64,000 bases of DNA from Halomonas sp. (GTDB lineage: Bacteria > Pseudomonadota > Gammaproteobacteria > Pseudomonadales > Halomonadaceae): contig NZ_JAGOBJ010000007.1 of the NCBI RefSeq assembly GCF_017983445.1, positions 124,001 to 188,000 on the forward strand, read 5' to 3'. This document shows positions 6,950 to 16,504 of this stretch, one piece after another. Positions within the stretch are counted from its first letter, which is position 1, and every line of letters starts with the position of its first letter. The position numbers and the translations under genes are program-made. The notes under the pieces were generated by a model. The model searched no databases and was not told the origin of the DNA. It saw nothing but the letters and a program-made list of their open reading frames with translations.

Positions 6950-9916
6950 ATGAACCGACCGTGCACGATTACGTTTGATGATAAAAAATTAACCGGCACC
7001 GCCGATGAGCCACTGATCGATTTTCTGGAAAGCCATGGTATTTCTTTACCCAGCGTCTGCTACCACCCTTCTCTAGGCGCTATTGAAACGTGCGACACCT
7101 GTTGGGTTAACGTTGATGGCGAAATGAAACGTGGCTGTACGCTGCGTACCGAAGAAGGCCTTAATATTTCAAGCCTTGATACCCAGGCTACAGCTGCTCG
7201 TCATGAAGGCATGGACCGGCTGCTGGCCAAGCACGAGCTTTATTGCACCGTATGCGAGAATAACAACGGCGACTGCCGCGTGCATAACACGTTGGTAGAG
7301 ATGGATATCCCCATACAGCGCTATGAATTCCAGCCCAAACCCCACGCTAAAGATACTTCTAGCCCATTTTATACCTACGATCCGGACCAATGCATTCTGT
7401 GCGGCCAGTGCGTGGAAGCGTGCCAGAATGTCGAGGTCAACGAGACGCTAAGCATTGATTACGCCAGTGAAAACCCACGCGTACTGTGGGATGGCGGCAA
7501 GGAGATCAACGACTCAAGCTGTGTACACTGCGGCCATTGTGTAACGGTCTGCCCGTGTAACGCGCTGCAGGAAAACAGCATGTTCGGGCAGACAGGCCCG
7601 CTTACCGCCCTGCCCTGGTCGCTTAAGCGGCCGATGATTGAAGTAGTCAAGGAAGTCGAAAAGACTACCAGCGCCATACCGGTGACGGGTATTTCAGAGC
7701 TGGATGCCACTTGGCGCCAGCCAGGAATCAAACGCACTAAAACGGTGTGCACCTACTGCGGAGTGGGATGCTCGTTTGAGATGTGGACCAAGGACCGCAA
7801 GATTCTTAAGGTCCAGCCCACGCCGGAAGCGCCTGCCAACGGTATTTCGACCTGTATCAAGGGTAAATTCGCCTGGGATTTCGTGAATAGCGAAAAGCGT
7901 CTTACTACGCCGCTGATTCGAGAAAATGGCCAGTTTCGTGAAGCCAGCTGGGACGAAGCGCTGGACTTGGTGGCGCGTCGATTATTGGAAGTACGTGATA
8001 CCCACGGCCCGCAAAGCCTTGGTTTTATTGGTTCCAGTAAAGCGAGCAACGAAGAAGCCTACCTGACGCAGAAAATCGCCCGGCTGATCATAGGCACCAA
8101 CAGCGTGGACAACTCATCGCGCTATTGCCAGAACCCTGCGACCAAAGGGCTTTTTCGCACCGTAGGCTACGGCGGCGATGCGGGGACCATCAAGGATATA
8201 GAGCAAGCCGAAGTGGTAGTACTGGTAGGCAGCAATACCGCCGAAAACCATCCGGTGATTGCCTCACGTATCAAGTCCTCGCAAAAACTGCACGGCCAAA
8301 AGCTGGTGGTATTCGACCCGCGCAAACACGAAATGGCCGAGCGGGCGAACCTGTTTATGCGGCCCAATGCCAGCACCGACTTAATCTGGGCCTCGGCACT
8401 ATCGCGTTATATGTTCGATAACGATCTGGCCGACCATGAATTCCTCGAGCGCTGGGTCAATAACGTCGATGAATATCGTGAATCGCTGGCCCCGTTTACC
8501 CTCGATTTTGCTGAACAGAAAACCGGCATTCCCAAGCAGCAGCTGATTGAAGCCGCTGAATTAATCGGCAGGGCCAAAAGCGTGTGCCTGCTATGGGCCA
8601 TGGGGATCACTCAGCATAGCCACGGCTCGGATACCAGCACCGCGCTTTCCAACCTTCTTTTGGTCACGGGCAACTACGGCAAACCGGGGACCGGTGGCTA
8701 CCCCATGCGCGGTCATAACAACGTGCAGGGGGCCAGCGACTTTGGCTGCTTGCGTAATATGTACCCAGGTTATGAAAAGGTCACTGACGAAGACGTCCGC
8801 AAGCGCTGGGCCAAGGGCTGGGGCGTCAAGCCTGAGCAGCTCTCGCTGGAAGAGGGCTGGGGCAATTTCCTGATGGTTCAGGCAGCGGCTGATGACAAGC
8901 TCAAGGCCATGTACATCATTGGCGAGGAGACGGCCTTCTCCGACTCCAATACCCATAACGTTCATTCCGCATTTGAAAGCCTCGACTTTATGGTGGTGCA
9001 GGATATCTTCTTGAGCCGTACCGCTGAGTTTGCCGATGTGGTGCTGCCCGCCTGCCCCAGCGTCGAGAAAGACGGCACGTTTGTGAATACCGAGCGACGC
9101 ATTCAGCGCTTTTATCAGGTGCTCGAACCGCTGGGCGGCAGCCGCCCCGACTGGCGTATTTTGACAGACCTTGCCGCACGCATGGGCCACGACTGGGGCT
9201 ATAACCACCCCTGCGAGATCATGGCAGAGTGCGCGTCGATATCACCGCTGTTCGCCGGTGTCAGCTACGAGCGGCTGGAAGGCTGGAAGTCGTTACTCTG
9301 GCCGGTTGCCGAGGATGGTACCGATACGCCGCTATTGTATACCGATGGGTTTCCCACCGAAGACGGCAAGGCCAACTTGTTTGTTCTTGAATGGCAAGAA
9401 CCTCTTGAGGCCGCCGATGATGAGTACGACTTCATGCTCAATAACGGCCGTCTGCTGGAGCACTTTCAAGGCTCCAACCAGACCGGCCGATCACAAGGCA
9501 TCTGGGACCAGGCCCCCGGCAGTTTTGTCGAGGTAAGTCCGGAGCTCGCGGCCGAGCGCAATATTCAAGATGGTACCTGGGTGCGCCTCACCTCACGCCG
9601 GGATAGCCGTGAATACCCTGCTCTGGTCACTGACCGCGTCGCGGGCAAGACGCTCTACCTGCCAATTCACTTTGGCAAACCCGGGGTTAACGCATTAACC
9701 GGCGAACACACCGATCCGATTGTTCACACACCCGCCTACAAGGAAACAGCCGTCAAGCTTGAGGTGCTGGATAAATGCACCGAGCCGCCGTTGCCCAGCA
9801 CCAACTATCGCTTTGGAAAGCGCACCCCCAACGAAGGCGTCGCCGTCGAGGTGAAGTGGGCCAACGAGGACTATACGTTGCCGCCTGCCCAGCAAACCAA
9901 TCCGAGGAAAATGTAA
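6950..9916 (+). CDS. formate dehydrogenase-like molybdopterin oxidoreductase, alpha subunit
   Basis: Large cytoplasmic molybdenum enzyme, 988 residues, with a NuoG-like N-terminal extension. Domains in order: [2Fe-2S] ferredoxin (Cys 37, 48, 51, 63); a His-Cys3 cluster around HELYCTVCENNNGDC; two 4Fe-4S motifs (CILCGQCVEAC and CVHCGHCVTVC); the Mo-domain 4Fe-4S motif CTYCGVGC; and the bis-MGD domain. The expected Mo ligand is the Cys in SSRYCQNPATKGL, where well-studied formate dehydrogenases have Cys/Sec followed by His. This matches the YrhE/YjgC-type subgroup as I recall it, so formate as substrate is likely but unproven. The start is set by GGAGGAG. Its TAA overlaps the ATG of the DUF1641 gene, as in yrhE-yrhD of Bacillus. 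Confidence 0.85.
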   Translation: MNRPCTITFDDKKLTGTADEPLIDFLESHGISLPSVCYHPSLGAIETCDTCWVNVDGEMKRGCTLRTEEGLNISSLDTQATAARHEGMDRLLAKHELYCTVCENNNGDCRVHNTLVEMDIPIQRYEFQPKPHAKDTSSPFYTYDPDQCILCGQCVEACQNVEVNETLSIDYASENPRVLWDGGKEINDSSCVHCGHCVTVCPCNALQENSMFGQTGPLTALPWSLKRPMIEVVKEVEKTTSAIPVTGISELDATWRQPGIKRTKTVCTYCGVGCSFEMWTKDRKILKVQPTPEAPANGISTCIKGKFAWDFVNSEKRLTTPLIRENGQFREASWDEALDLVARRLLEVRDTHGPQSLGFIGSSKASNEEAYLTQKIARLIIGTNSVDNSSRYCQNPATKGLFRTVGYGGDAGTIKDIEQAEVVVLVGSNTAENHPVIASRIKSSQKLHGQKLVVFDPRKHEMAERANLFMRPNASTDLIWASALSRYMFDNDLADHEFLERWVNNVDEYRESLAPFTLDFAEQKTGIPKQQLIEAAELIGRAKSVCLLWAMGITQHSHGSDTSTALSNLLLVTGNYGKPGTGGYPMRGHNNVQGASDFGCLRNMYPGYEKVTDEDVRKRWAKGWGVKPEQLSLEEGWGNFLMVQAAADDKLKAMYIIGEETAFSDSNTHNVHSAFESLDFMVVQDIFLSRTAEFADVVLPACPSVEKDGTFVNTERRIQRFYQVLEPLGGSRPDWRILTDLAARMGHDWGYNHPCEIMAECASISPLFAGVSYERLEGWKSLLWPVAEDGTDTPLLYTDGFPTEDGKANLFVLEWQEPLEAADDEYDFMLNNGRLLEHFQGSNQTGRSQGIWDQAPGSFVEVSPELAAERNIQDGTWVRLTSRRDSREYPALVTDRVAGKTLYLPIHFGKPGVNALTGEHTDPIVHTPAYKETAVKLEVLDKCTEPPLPSTNYRFGKRTPNEGVAVEVKWANEDYTLPPAQQTNPRKM

Positions 9917-10449
9917 TGGCCGAACGAATTTCCTACGACGTACCGCCACCCAAAATCGGCCCGGATGCTCAGGAAGAACTCGATAGGCTTGTGCAAACGC
10001 TGCATGAGCACGGCCTGCTCCGGTTTGCCAATGACGTGGTGGCCTCCAATCATGAGCTACTGCGTATCGTGGTAGACGGATTAAATAAACCAGGCTCGCT
10101 TAACGCCATTCAAAACCTTTCAGTAATCGCCATGACGCTCTCGGCGCTGCCGTCTGAGCGTTTTTATCAAGTGATGTTTGCGCTAAAAGAAGGTATTGAG
10201 CAGGTCGGTAACCATCGCCACGATGAAGCGAAGAGCCCTTCCCAGCAGAATAAGAGCCAACAGACGCGTCAGGACAAAGAGGACAGCGCCCCCGGCATTA
10301 CCGGCATTTATCGCATGCTTAACGATGACGAGCTGTGGTATGCCATCAAACCGATTCTGGCCGGCCTACGTGCTTTTTCCGAGCGCCTCGACAGGCCTGT
10401 AGATAAGCCAGTGACGGATTTCACTGGCAAGCCTACTGAAGGCCCGTGA
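9916..10449 (+). CDS. DUF1641 family protein, partner of the formate dehydrogenase-like enzyme
   Basis: 177 residues from the ATG at 9916, which shares its A with the TAA of the upstream gene (TAATG). Reading further upstream in the same frame would only extend into the dehydrogenase gene. The conserved DUF1641 core is around LLRFANDVVASNHELLRIVVDGLNKPG. A charged, Gln/Lys-rich linker (about residues 100-125) separates it from a C-terminal helix. Tight coupling suggests an accessory or electron-transfer adaptor subunit; that function is inference. No FdsB/FdsG-type diaphorase genes follow. Confidence 0.82.
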   Translation: MAERISYDVPPPKIGPDAQEELDRLVQTLHEHGLLRFANDVVASNHELLRIVVDGLNKPGSLNAIQNLSVIAMTLSALPSERFYQVMFALKEGIEQVGNHRHDEAKSPSQQNKSQQTRQDKEDSAPGITGIYRMLNDDELWYAIKPILAGLRAFSERLDRPVDKPVTDFTGKPTEGP

Positions 10450-10586
10450 GGCTGATGAATCAAGACAGCGCTTCAACAAACACGCTACCATTTTTGACAT
10501 ATCTCACTGGGTTTCTAGGCTTACAGGGGTACGTGCTCTAAGACTTTAGATTTATGCCACATTCGATTAACAGGGAGTCAGTCGAA

Positions 10587-11666
10587 ATGAAATACCGTCC
10601 GTTAGGAAATTCAGGCCTATTGGTATCTGAAATTGTGCTGGGTACCGTACCCTTTGGCGGAAGTGGAGGCTTTGAGAAGGCGGCAAGCGTCGATGTAGAA
10701 GGCGCGCGGCGCCAGATCGATATGGCGATAGATGCCGGGGTTAACCTGATCGATACCGCCGACCTTTACTCCATGGGTGAGTCGGAAGAAATCGTAGGCA
10801 AGGCGCTGGGCAACAAACGTCAGGATATTATTCTGGCCTCCAAGGCGCGCAGCCCGTTGGGCGACAACCCCAACCACAGCGGCTTTTCACGCTATCACTT
10901 GATCAATGCTTGTGAGGCCAGCCTGAAACGCTTGGGTACTGATCATATCGACCTGTATCAGATGCACAACTGGGACGGCGTCACGCCGGTCGAAGAAATG
11001 CTCTATGCGCTGGATCACCTGGTGCAAAGCGGCAAGATCCGCTACTACGGCACCTCCAATTTTACCGGCTGGCAGATGATGAAAACCATCGGTAAGGCTG
11101 AGCTGCATGGCCTGGTCAAACCCATCAGCCAGCAGATTTACTACACGCCGGAATCTCGCGAGGCCGAGTATGAGCTGATGCCGCTGGCCATCGATCAGAA
11201 CATCGGTACGCTGGTATGGGGGCCGCTGGGTGAAGGCTTGTTCAATGGCAAGGTGCGTCGTGGCCAGAAAGCCCCTGAAGGTACTCGCCAGGGCAACGGT
11301 TGGCCCGAGCCTTATGTGCATGACATGGAGCGCGCTTACGATATCATTGAGCTGTTGGCTGAGATCGGTGAAGCGCATGACGCCTCCATTCCACGCACTT
11401 GCCTTGCGTGGCTGAAAGACCGCCCCGGCGTAACCTCATTGATTGTCGGCGCACGCAACGAAGAGCATCTGAAAGATGATCTGGCCGCCGCCGAGCTTAC
11501 CCTAAGCCAGGAAGAGATTGATCGCCTGGAAGCCGCTACACGCCCGGCACCGCTTTATCCTTACTGGCATCGCGTCGTGGCGGGTATGGATCGCATCGAC
11601 AAGGCCGAACAACCGTTTATCAATAACTACCGTAAAACCATTGATAATCGAAATGACGAGCGTTAA
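10587..11666 (+). CDS. aldo/keto reductase
   Basis: NADPH-dependent aldehyde/ketone reductase of the AKR superfamily, 359 residues. ATG 10587 gives the standard start MKYRPLGNSGLLVSEIVLGT and follows AGGGAG by about 10 bases. An ATG 33 bases upstream has no such site. The catalytic tetrad is visible: Asp and Tyr in IDTADLYSMGE, Lys in ILASKA, and His in LYQMHNWD. The C-terminal cofactor-binding block SLIVGARNEEHL is present. It is probably a single gene, and the physiological substrate cannot be read from sequence. Confidence 0.88.
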   Translation: MKYRPLGNSGLLVSEIVLGTVPFGGSGGFEKAASVDVEGARRQIDMAIDAGVNLIDTADLYSMGESEEIVGKALGNKRQDIILASKARSPLGDNPNHSGFSRYHLINACEASLKRLGTDHIDLYQMHNWDGVTPVEEMLYALDHLVQSGKIRYYGTSNFTGWQMMKTIGKAELHGLVKPISQQIYYTPESREAEYELMPLAIDQNIGTLVWGPLGEGLFNGKVRRGQKAPEGTRQGNGWPEPYVHDMERAYDIIELLAEIGEAHDASIPRTCLAWLKDRPGVTSLIVGARNEEHLKDDLAAAELTLSQEEIDRLEAATRPAPLYPYWHRVVAGMDRIDKAEQPFINNYRKTIDNRNDER

Positions 11667-11726
11667 AGGCAAGCTACCGGCAAAGATGCTCCTCCGGTAA
11701 TAAAGCGTTACCGCGTTAAAAACAGG

Positions 11727-11760
11727 CCAAAAAGTCGGTATGGAGTTATCCATACCGACT
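11727..11760 (-). terminator. intrinsic terminator of the porin gene
   Basis: AGTCGGTATGG (733-743 of this kilobase region, i.e. 11733-11743) pairs perfectly with CCATACCGACT (11750-11760), loop of 6. On the minus strand the stem is followed by TTTTT, so it terminates the leftward porin transcript; it may also stop the aldo/keto reductase transcript. Confidence 0.85.
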
Positions 11761-11806
11761 CAAGATCGAAGTACAGCTTAAATCAGTAACGAACCCACAC
11801 TAGCCA

Positions 11807-12808
11807 TTAGAAGTGATAACGAGCACCTAGCGCGTAATACATGTCTTCGTCGTAATCGTGAACGGCATCGAGATTTCTGTCGTTAAGTTCCAGGAACATA
11901 TCGAAGTTTTTGGTCAACTGGTACATCGAGCCTAGCGCCCAAGCGTTACGGTCGCTGTCAGCATTGTCTACTTCGATGTTGTAATAGTCGGCGAAGAATT
12001 TCCACGAATCATAAATATAAGTGGCACCTACACCAATCTTGTCAAAACCGCCGCCGTAAACGTCGTTATCGTCACGCGTTTCATAACCTACACGTGCAGA
12101 AAGAGAATCGTTAATAATGAAAGCGGCCGTCGCGCCGAAACGCGTTTCACCGTTGCCACCACCACGAACGGTATCTTCAACATAACCCAGCGCTAAACGA
12201 GCCGGACCTGTTTCATAAACCACGCCACCCTGTGTAGCAATGACGCTACCTTCGCCAGTTTGCTCAGCTTCTGTCAATCCGCGCTCGGAGAAGTGCTTGG
12301 CAGAAATGACGGCCTGGAAGCCATTCATTTTGGGCGTTTTATAGCCGATTGAATCGCCACGTGCCTGCACGCCGCCGCCTGCAAACTCATAGCCACGCTC
12401 AACATAAACGTCGAAGGGAGTCATGACGTAGTTGTCGTAGTAGCTGTTGTAGTTACCCGCCATGAACGTACCGAACTGCTGGCTTTCTAACCCCAGGTAG
12501 CTGTTACGAACTTCATCAAAGCCTGGGCTGCTACGCTCGTCAGCTCTAAAACGCCACTCTACGCGAGCAAAGGCGCGCAGATCAGTCGTGATTTGATGGC
12601 CAGCAGTAATACGTAGACGTGAACCAAAGTTGCGGAACTCTTCACCGTTATCTACACCGTTTTTAACACCACCTCCCTCAAAGCCCATGGCGATACGGCC
12701 GTAGATATCCAATGATGTGCCGTCCTGGTCATACACCATAGCGGCCTGTGCTGCAGAGGCGCCTAATAAACCGCAAACCGCTAACGCCAGTGTCGTTTTC
12801 TTGAACAT
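11807..12808 (-). CDS. outer membrane porin, Gram-negative general porin type
   Basis: Beta-barrel porin for passive diffusion of small hydrophilic solutes, 333 residues from ATG 12808. This start gives a clean signal peptide (FKKTTLALAVCGLLGASAAQA). The more distant in-frame starts at 12862 and 12832 would bury it. Mature protein begins MVYDQDGTSLDIYGRI, contains alternating aromatic strands such as YLGLESQQFGTFMAGN, and ends in YYALGARYHF with the terminal Phe used for outer membrane assembly. The gene is monocistronic with its own terminator and a long AT-rich upstream region. Confidence 0.9.
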   Translation of the reverse strand: MFKKTTLALAVCGLLGASAAQAAMVYDQDGTSLDIYGRIAMGFEGGGVKNGVDNGEEFRNFGSRLRITAGHQITTDLRAFARVEWRFRADERSSPGFDEVRNSYLGLESQQFGTFMAGNYNSYYDNYVMTPFDVYVERGYEFAGGGVQARGDSIGYKTPKMNGFQAVISAKHFSERGLTEAEQTGEGSVIATQGGVVYETGPARLALGYVEDTVRGGGNGETRFGATAAFIINDSLSARVGYETRDDNDVYGGGFDKIGVGATYIYDSWKFFADYYNIEVDNADSDRNAWALGSMYQLTKNFDMFLELNDRNLDAVHDYDEDMYYALGARYHF

Positions 12809-13124
12809 GTTCGATCCCGTTGAAGTAGTCATATATTTTTTTAATAAAATGGCTCTAGACACAGAGGAGGTCGTTTAACGCCTCAACGCTGCAGATAGTA
12901 GAGGGTGTTTATTTCATTTTTTTTAAAGTTTTAATATTTTCTAGTAACTTATGAATAGAATTTAATATTTAAAAAGATCGACTTTAAAGCGCAACATGCG
13001 TCTGGCAGTACGCTTTATTAATTATTATTTGAAAAAGTGTCATCGCTTATTCACCCCCTTGACTTGGCAGTGTCACTGTCCCCGACCACACTAAGTTAAA
13101 ATGTGATTAAGGGACGGATCGCTC
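12809..13124. other. divergent intergenic region between porin and glycosyltransferase genes
   Basis: 316 bp with a markedly AT-rich core (about 12900-13040). It should hold the porin promoter and the promoter of the rightward glycosyltransferase, but I see no convincing -35/-10 pair. AAGGGA at 13108-13113 is the ribosome binding site of the glycosyltransferase. No coding sequence is seen. Confidence 0.5.
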
Positions 13125-14288
13125 ATGCGGCTTTGTATCGTTAGCGAAACATGGTCACCAGAAATTAACGGGGTTGCTCATACCTTGAGCCGCTTGCATC
13201 AAGAGCTCAGCCGACAGGGCGTTTTCGTTGATGTTATCCGCCCAAGACCGCGCGCCAAGGGAAAGGCGCCAGACGTACACCATGAGCTTCAGGTTAACCG
13301 CTTGGCCGTACCGGGCTACGCAGAGGTACAAGTCGGCTTAGCAAGACCTTCCACACTGAGCCGCTTCTGGAGCCACCACCGCCCTGACGTTATCTACCTG
13401 GCAACCCAAGGCCCTCTCGGCTGGGCAGCACGCCAAGCCGCACACCAACTGAATATTCCACTGGTGGCAGGCTGGCATACCAACTTTGATCACTACTGCC
13501 ACGATTACGGCGTTCCCTGGCTAGAGCCTGCAACGCGTCGTTACCTGCGCTATTTCCATAATGGCTGCGAACTCACTCTGGTACCGACCCAGCTACAAGC
13601 TGAAGCCTTGGGCCAACAAGGCATTCATAACGTTCACGTGATGTCGCGGGGGATTGAGGGGGAGCGTTTCTCACCGGCGTATCGGGATGCCGCCCTGCGC
13701 CAGCAGTGGGGTGTAAGCGCTCATCAACCCGTTGCGCTTTACGTGGGCCGCCTGGCCCTTGAGAAAAATCTCACGCTGCTTCAGGAAACCTTGCAAGCCA
13801 TGCGCGAGGTACGCCCCGATATGGCCCAGGTGATTGTGGGCGATGGGCCTGCGCGAGCTCAGCTGGAAAAAGCCCTCCCCGAGGCGCATTTCACCGGGTT
13901 TGTGGAGAAGCATGAGCTGGCACGCCATTACGCCAGTGCTGACATATTCGTCTTTCCGTCACTGTCAGAGACCTGGGGCAACGTAGTGGCCGAGGCCATG
14001 GCCAGCGGCCTTGCCGTGGTGGCTTATCGGCACGCGGCAAGCGCAGAGCTGATTCAAAATGGCCATAACGGTATTACCGTTACCCCTGACGACAAGGAAG
14101 CGTTTCAACAAGCGGCTGTCGAGCTTTGCCAACATCCCGCCGACTACGCGCGCATAGGCCGTGTGGCGCGTCTTCGTGCACTTGAGCAAAGCTGGTCGGG
14201 CATCGCGGATCAGTTTATGCAGTATCTCCACCAAGCCCAAGAGGCCCACCATGCGTCCACGCCCGCTTGTCGTATTCGCTCGTCTTGA
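13125..14288 (+). CDS. GT4-family glycosyltransferase
   Basis: GT-B fold retaining glycosyltransferase of 387 residues. The N-terminal domain begins MRLCIVSETWSPEINGVAHTL, the pattern of GT4 enzymes that glycosylate lipids (MgtA/PimB-like). The C-terminal donor-binding domain has YVGRLALEKNL, FTGFVEKHELARHYASADIFVFPS and the E-x7-E element ETWGNVVAEAMASG. No transmembrane helix is seen, so it is probably peripheral to the inner membrane. Its 3' end overlaps the PAP2 phosphatase gene by 38 bases, suggesting joint action on a membrane lipid. Donor and acceptor are unknown. Confidence 0.85.
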   Translation: MRLCIVSETWSPEINGVAHTLSRLHQELSRQGVFVDVIRPRPRAKGKAPDVHHELQVNRLAVPGYAEVQVGLARPSTLSRFWSHHRPDVIYLATQGPLGWAARQAAHQLNIPLVAGWHTNFDHYCHDYGVPWLEPATRRYLRYFHNGCELTLVPTQLQAEALGQQGIHNVHVMSRGIEGERFSPAYRDAALRQQWGVSAHQPVALYVGRLALEKNLTLLQETLQAMREVRPDMAQVIVGDGPARAQLEKALPEAHFTGFVEKHELARHYASADIFVFPSLSETWGNVVAEAMASGLAVVAYRHAASAELIQNGHNGITVTPDDKEAFQQAAVELCQHPADYARIGRVARLRALEQSWSGIADQFMQYLHQAQEAHHASTPACRIRSS

Positions 14289-14790
14289 CCTGTTTGAATG
14301 GCAGCTTTGCCAGCGCGTTACACGGCTTAACCTGTTCCGCCCCTGGCGAGTTGTCCTGCAGGCTGCAAGCCGCCTGGGCGATTGGCCGATATGGGTCTTG
14401 CTGATCGCCGCGCAGCCCTGGCTGCAGCCTGACGGTATCTGGCGGATAGTCCAGTACACCAGTATCGCGCTGGCGGCGATGCTGGTGTATCGGCTGATTA
14501 AGACACGCCTATGTCGCGAGCGGCCTTTTATTACCTACCTGGGTGGCGTGCATTGCGGCGAACCGGCACGTGATCGTTACAGCTTTCCAAGCGGCCATAC
14601 CATGCATGCGGTCATGTTCAGCGTACTGGTCGCCGCCCACACGCCATGGCTTTTACCGCTGGTGCTGCCTTTGGCCTTGCTGATTGCGATATCGCGCGTG
14701 GGGCTTGGCCTGCATTACATCAGCGATGTTATCGCTGGGGGCGCCATTGGCTATGGCTTTGCTTTTCTTAGTCTTTATTGGATGGGCTAA
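14251..14790 (+). CDS. PAP2-family membrane phosphatase
   Basis: Membrane phosphatase acting on lipid phosphates (phosphatidate or isoprenyl pyrophosphate class), 179 residues from ATG 14251. AAGAGG lies upstream, and the gene overlaps the end of the glycosyltransferase. The three phosphatase signatures are complete: KTRLCRERPF (Kx6RP), SFPSGHT and SRVGLGLHYISDV (SRx5Hx3D). Several hydrophobic segments surround them. The overlap points to translational coupling with the glycosyltransferase in a lipid or glycolipid pathway. Confidence 0.87.
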   Translation: MRPRPLVVFARLDLFEWQLCQRVTRLNLFRPWRVVLQAASRLGDWPIWVLLIAAQPWLQPDGIWRIVQYTSIALAAMLVYRLIKTRLCRERPFITYLGGVHCGEPARDRYSFPSGHTMHAVMFSVLVAAHTPWLLPLVLPLALLIAISRVGLGLHYISDVIAGGAIGYGFAFLSLYWMG

Positions 14791-14901
14791 AGTAAACTTT
14801 TCGCCATTTTGACGGTTAGACGCTAGATTAAGACCAACTCTGTCATTTAAACGGTCTTGCTAGGGCTTTTTGGCCTTATGCATTCATTAGGGAGCGATGT
14901 A

Positions 14902-16347
14902 ATGACCATGACGGTTGGTGAACTTTTTGTCGCGCTTGTCATCATTGCGCTAGCGCTCGTGGTGAGTAATGCGCTGCGGCTCAAGCTCGCATGGCTACGC
15001 AAGCTTTTTCTACCCAGTTCGGTGATTGCCGGGCTGATACTTCTATTGATGGGGCCAGATGTTATTGGCCGCTTGGCGCCTACCTTTTTTGAAGAAAGCC
15101 CCGGGCTTTTTCCCGCCTACGTACAAGAGAGCTGGGCAGCCTTGCCGGGTCTGTTGATTAACGTTGTGTTTGCCGCTCTGTTTATTGGCAAGGCGATTCC
15201 TGGCCTGCGCACCATCTGGCTGCGGGCAGGGCCTCAGGTCGTGGTCGGCCAGACGATGGCCTGGGGACAATATGTTGTGGGCCTTACCCTGGCACTTTTG
15301 GTACTCACGCCGTTTTTTAACATGAACCCGATGGTGGGCGCGCTCATCGAGATTGGCTTTGAAGGCGGCCATGGCACGGCAGCGGGCATGGCAGATACGT
15401 TCGCCGACCTGGGCTTTGAAGAAGGTGCTGACTTAGCGCTGGGATTGGCAACCGTCGGGATCGTTGCCGGTGTATTAATCGGCACCCTGATGATCAATAT
15501 CGCCGCCCGCCGCGGAGTGATCACCCCCAGCCAAGAGAACGATCAGCCTGATGACCTGATTCGTGAAGATGAGCGCCCTTCTACACAAGAGTTTAGCGAG
15601 TTCAAAAAAGACCTTACCCTTGAAGCAGGCACTACCGACCCGCTTAGCCTGCACATTGGTCTAGTGGGTATCGCTATTTTAATTGGCTGGCTGCTGCTGT
15701 CGGGCCTGCAGTGGATCGAGCAGGTTACCTGGGCACGCAACGATGGCCTTGAGATATTAGCCCACGTGCCGCTGTTTCCGATTGCGATGATCGGCGGGGT
15801 CATCGTTCAATTAGTGGTCACGCGCTTTGGCCTGGAGCATCACGTCTCTACCCGTACGATGGCACGCATCGCGGGTACGGCGCTTGATTTCACCATCGTG
15901 GCGGCGCTGGCCACGCTGTCGCTCACCACCTTAGGCGAGTACTTCCTGCCGTTTTTGCTTCTGTCGGTGGCGGGTATCGCCTGGGGATTATTTGTGCTGA
16001 TTGTGATTGCCCCCCGCGTGATTCCTGAAAACTGGTTTGAACGGGGCGTAGGCGATTTTGGCCAATCCATGGGGGTAACGGTAACCGGCTTACTGCTCAT
16101 GAGAATGGCCGATCCCAGCAACAAATCCGGTGCACTGGAAAGCTTTGGCTACAAGCAGCTTATGTTTGAACCGATTGTCGGGGGCGGATTATTTACGGCC
16201 GCCGCACTTCCCTTGATTGCTGAGTTTGGTCCGCTGGCCATACTTATATTTACCGCTCTACTAACCGTTGGTTGGCTGCTGTTCGGACTGCTGTATTTTG
16301 GCCGTATGGTGCCTGAAAGAGGCCGTGGGCGCTGGCAGAAAAAGTAG
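14902..16347 (+). CDS. sodium/glutamate symporter-like protein (GltS family)
   Basis: Polytopic inner membrane carrier, 481 residues from ATG 14902, which follows AGGGAG by 8 bases; earlier TTG and ATG codons lack a good site. There are two hydrophobic halves of about five helices. Each half has a GltS-type re-entrant region: GFEGGHGTAAGMADTF around residue 155 and FGQSMGVTVTGLLLMRMADP around residue 393. A hydrophilic insertion (about residues 205-245) separates the halves. It is somewhat longer than E. coli GltS (401). The substrate (glutamate or another organic acid) is not certain. A strong terminator follows. Confidence 0.75.
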   Translation: MTMTVGELFVALVIIALALVVSNALRLKLAWLRKLFLPSSVIAGLILLLMGPDVIGRLAPTFFEESPGLFPAYVQESWAALPGLLINVVFAALFIGKAIPGLRTIWLRAGPQVVVGQTMAWGQYVVGLTLALLVLTPFFNMNPMVGALIEIGFEGGHGTAAGMADTFADLGFEEGADLALGLATVGIVAGVLIGTLMINIAARRGVITPSQENDQPDDLIREDERPSTQEFSEFKKDLTLEAGTTDPLSLHIGLVGIAILIGWLLLSGLQWIEQVTWARNDGLEILAHVPLFPIAMIGGVIVQLVVTRFGLEHHVSTRTMARIAGTALDFTIVAALATLSLTTLGEYFLPFLLLSVAGIAWGLFVLIVIAPRVIPENWFERGVGDFGQSMGVTVTGLLLMRMADPSNKSGALESFGYKQLMFEPIVGGGLFTAAALPLIAEFGPLAILIFTALLTVGWLLFGLLYFGRMVPERGRGRWQKK

Positions 16348-16401
16348 TGGCTGTAAGCCTCCAGCCCCTATTTTGTCACTCTCCAATACTTTATGAAGCG
16401 C

Positions 16402-16441
16402 GATAAAAAACCATGCCCGCTTTCGCGGGCATGGTTTTTGG
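16402..16441. terminator. bidirectional intrinsic terminator
   Basis: AAAAACCATGCCCGC (16406-16420) pairs perfectly with GCGGGCATGGTTTTT (16425-16439) over a TTTC loop. Poly-T on both strands lets it end the symporter transcript and the oppositely oriented small membrane protein transcript. Confidence 0.92.
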
Positions 16442-16504
16442 TTAGATCTACTGTTAGCGAAATAGCACGACTAATCGATCCTTACGCTTAATCGATGCTT
16501 ACGC

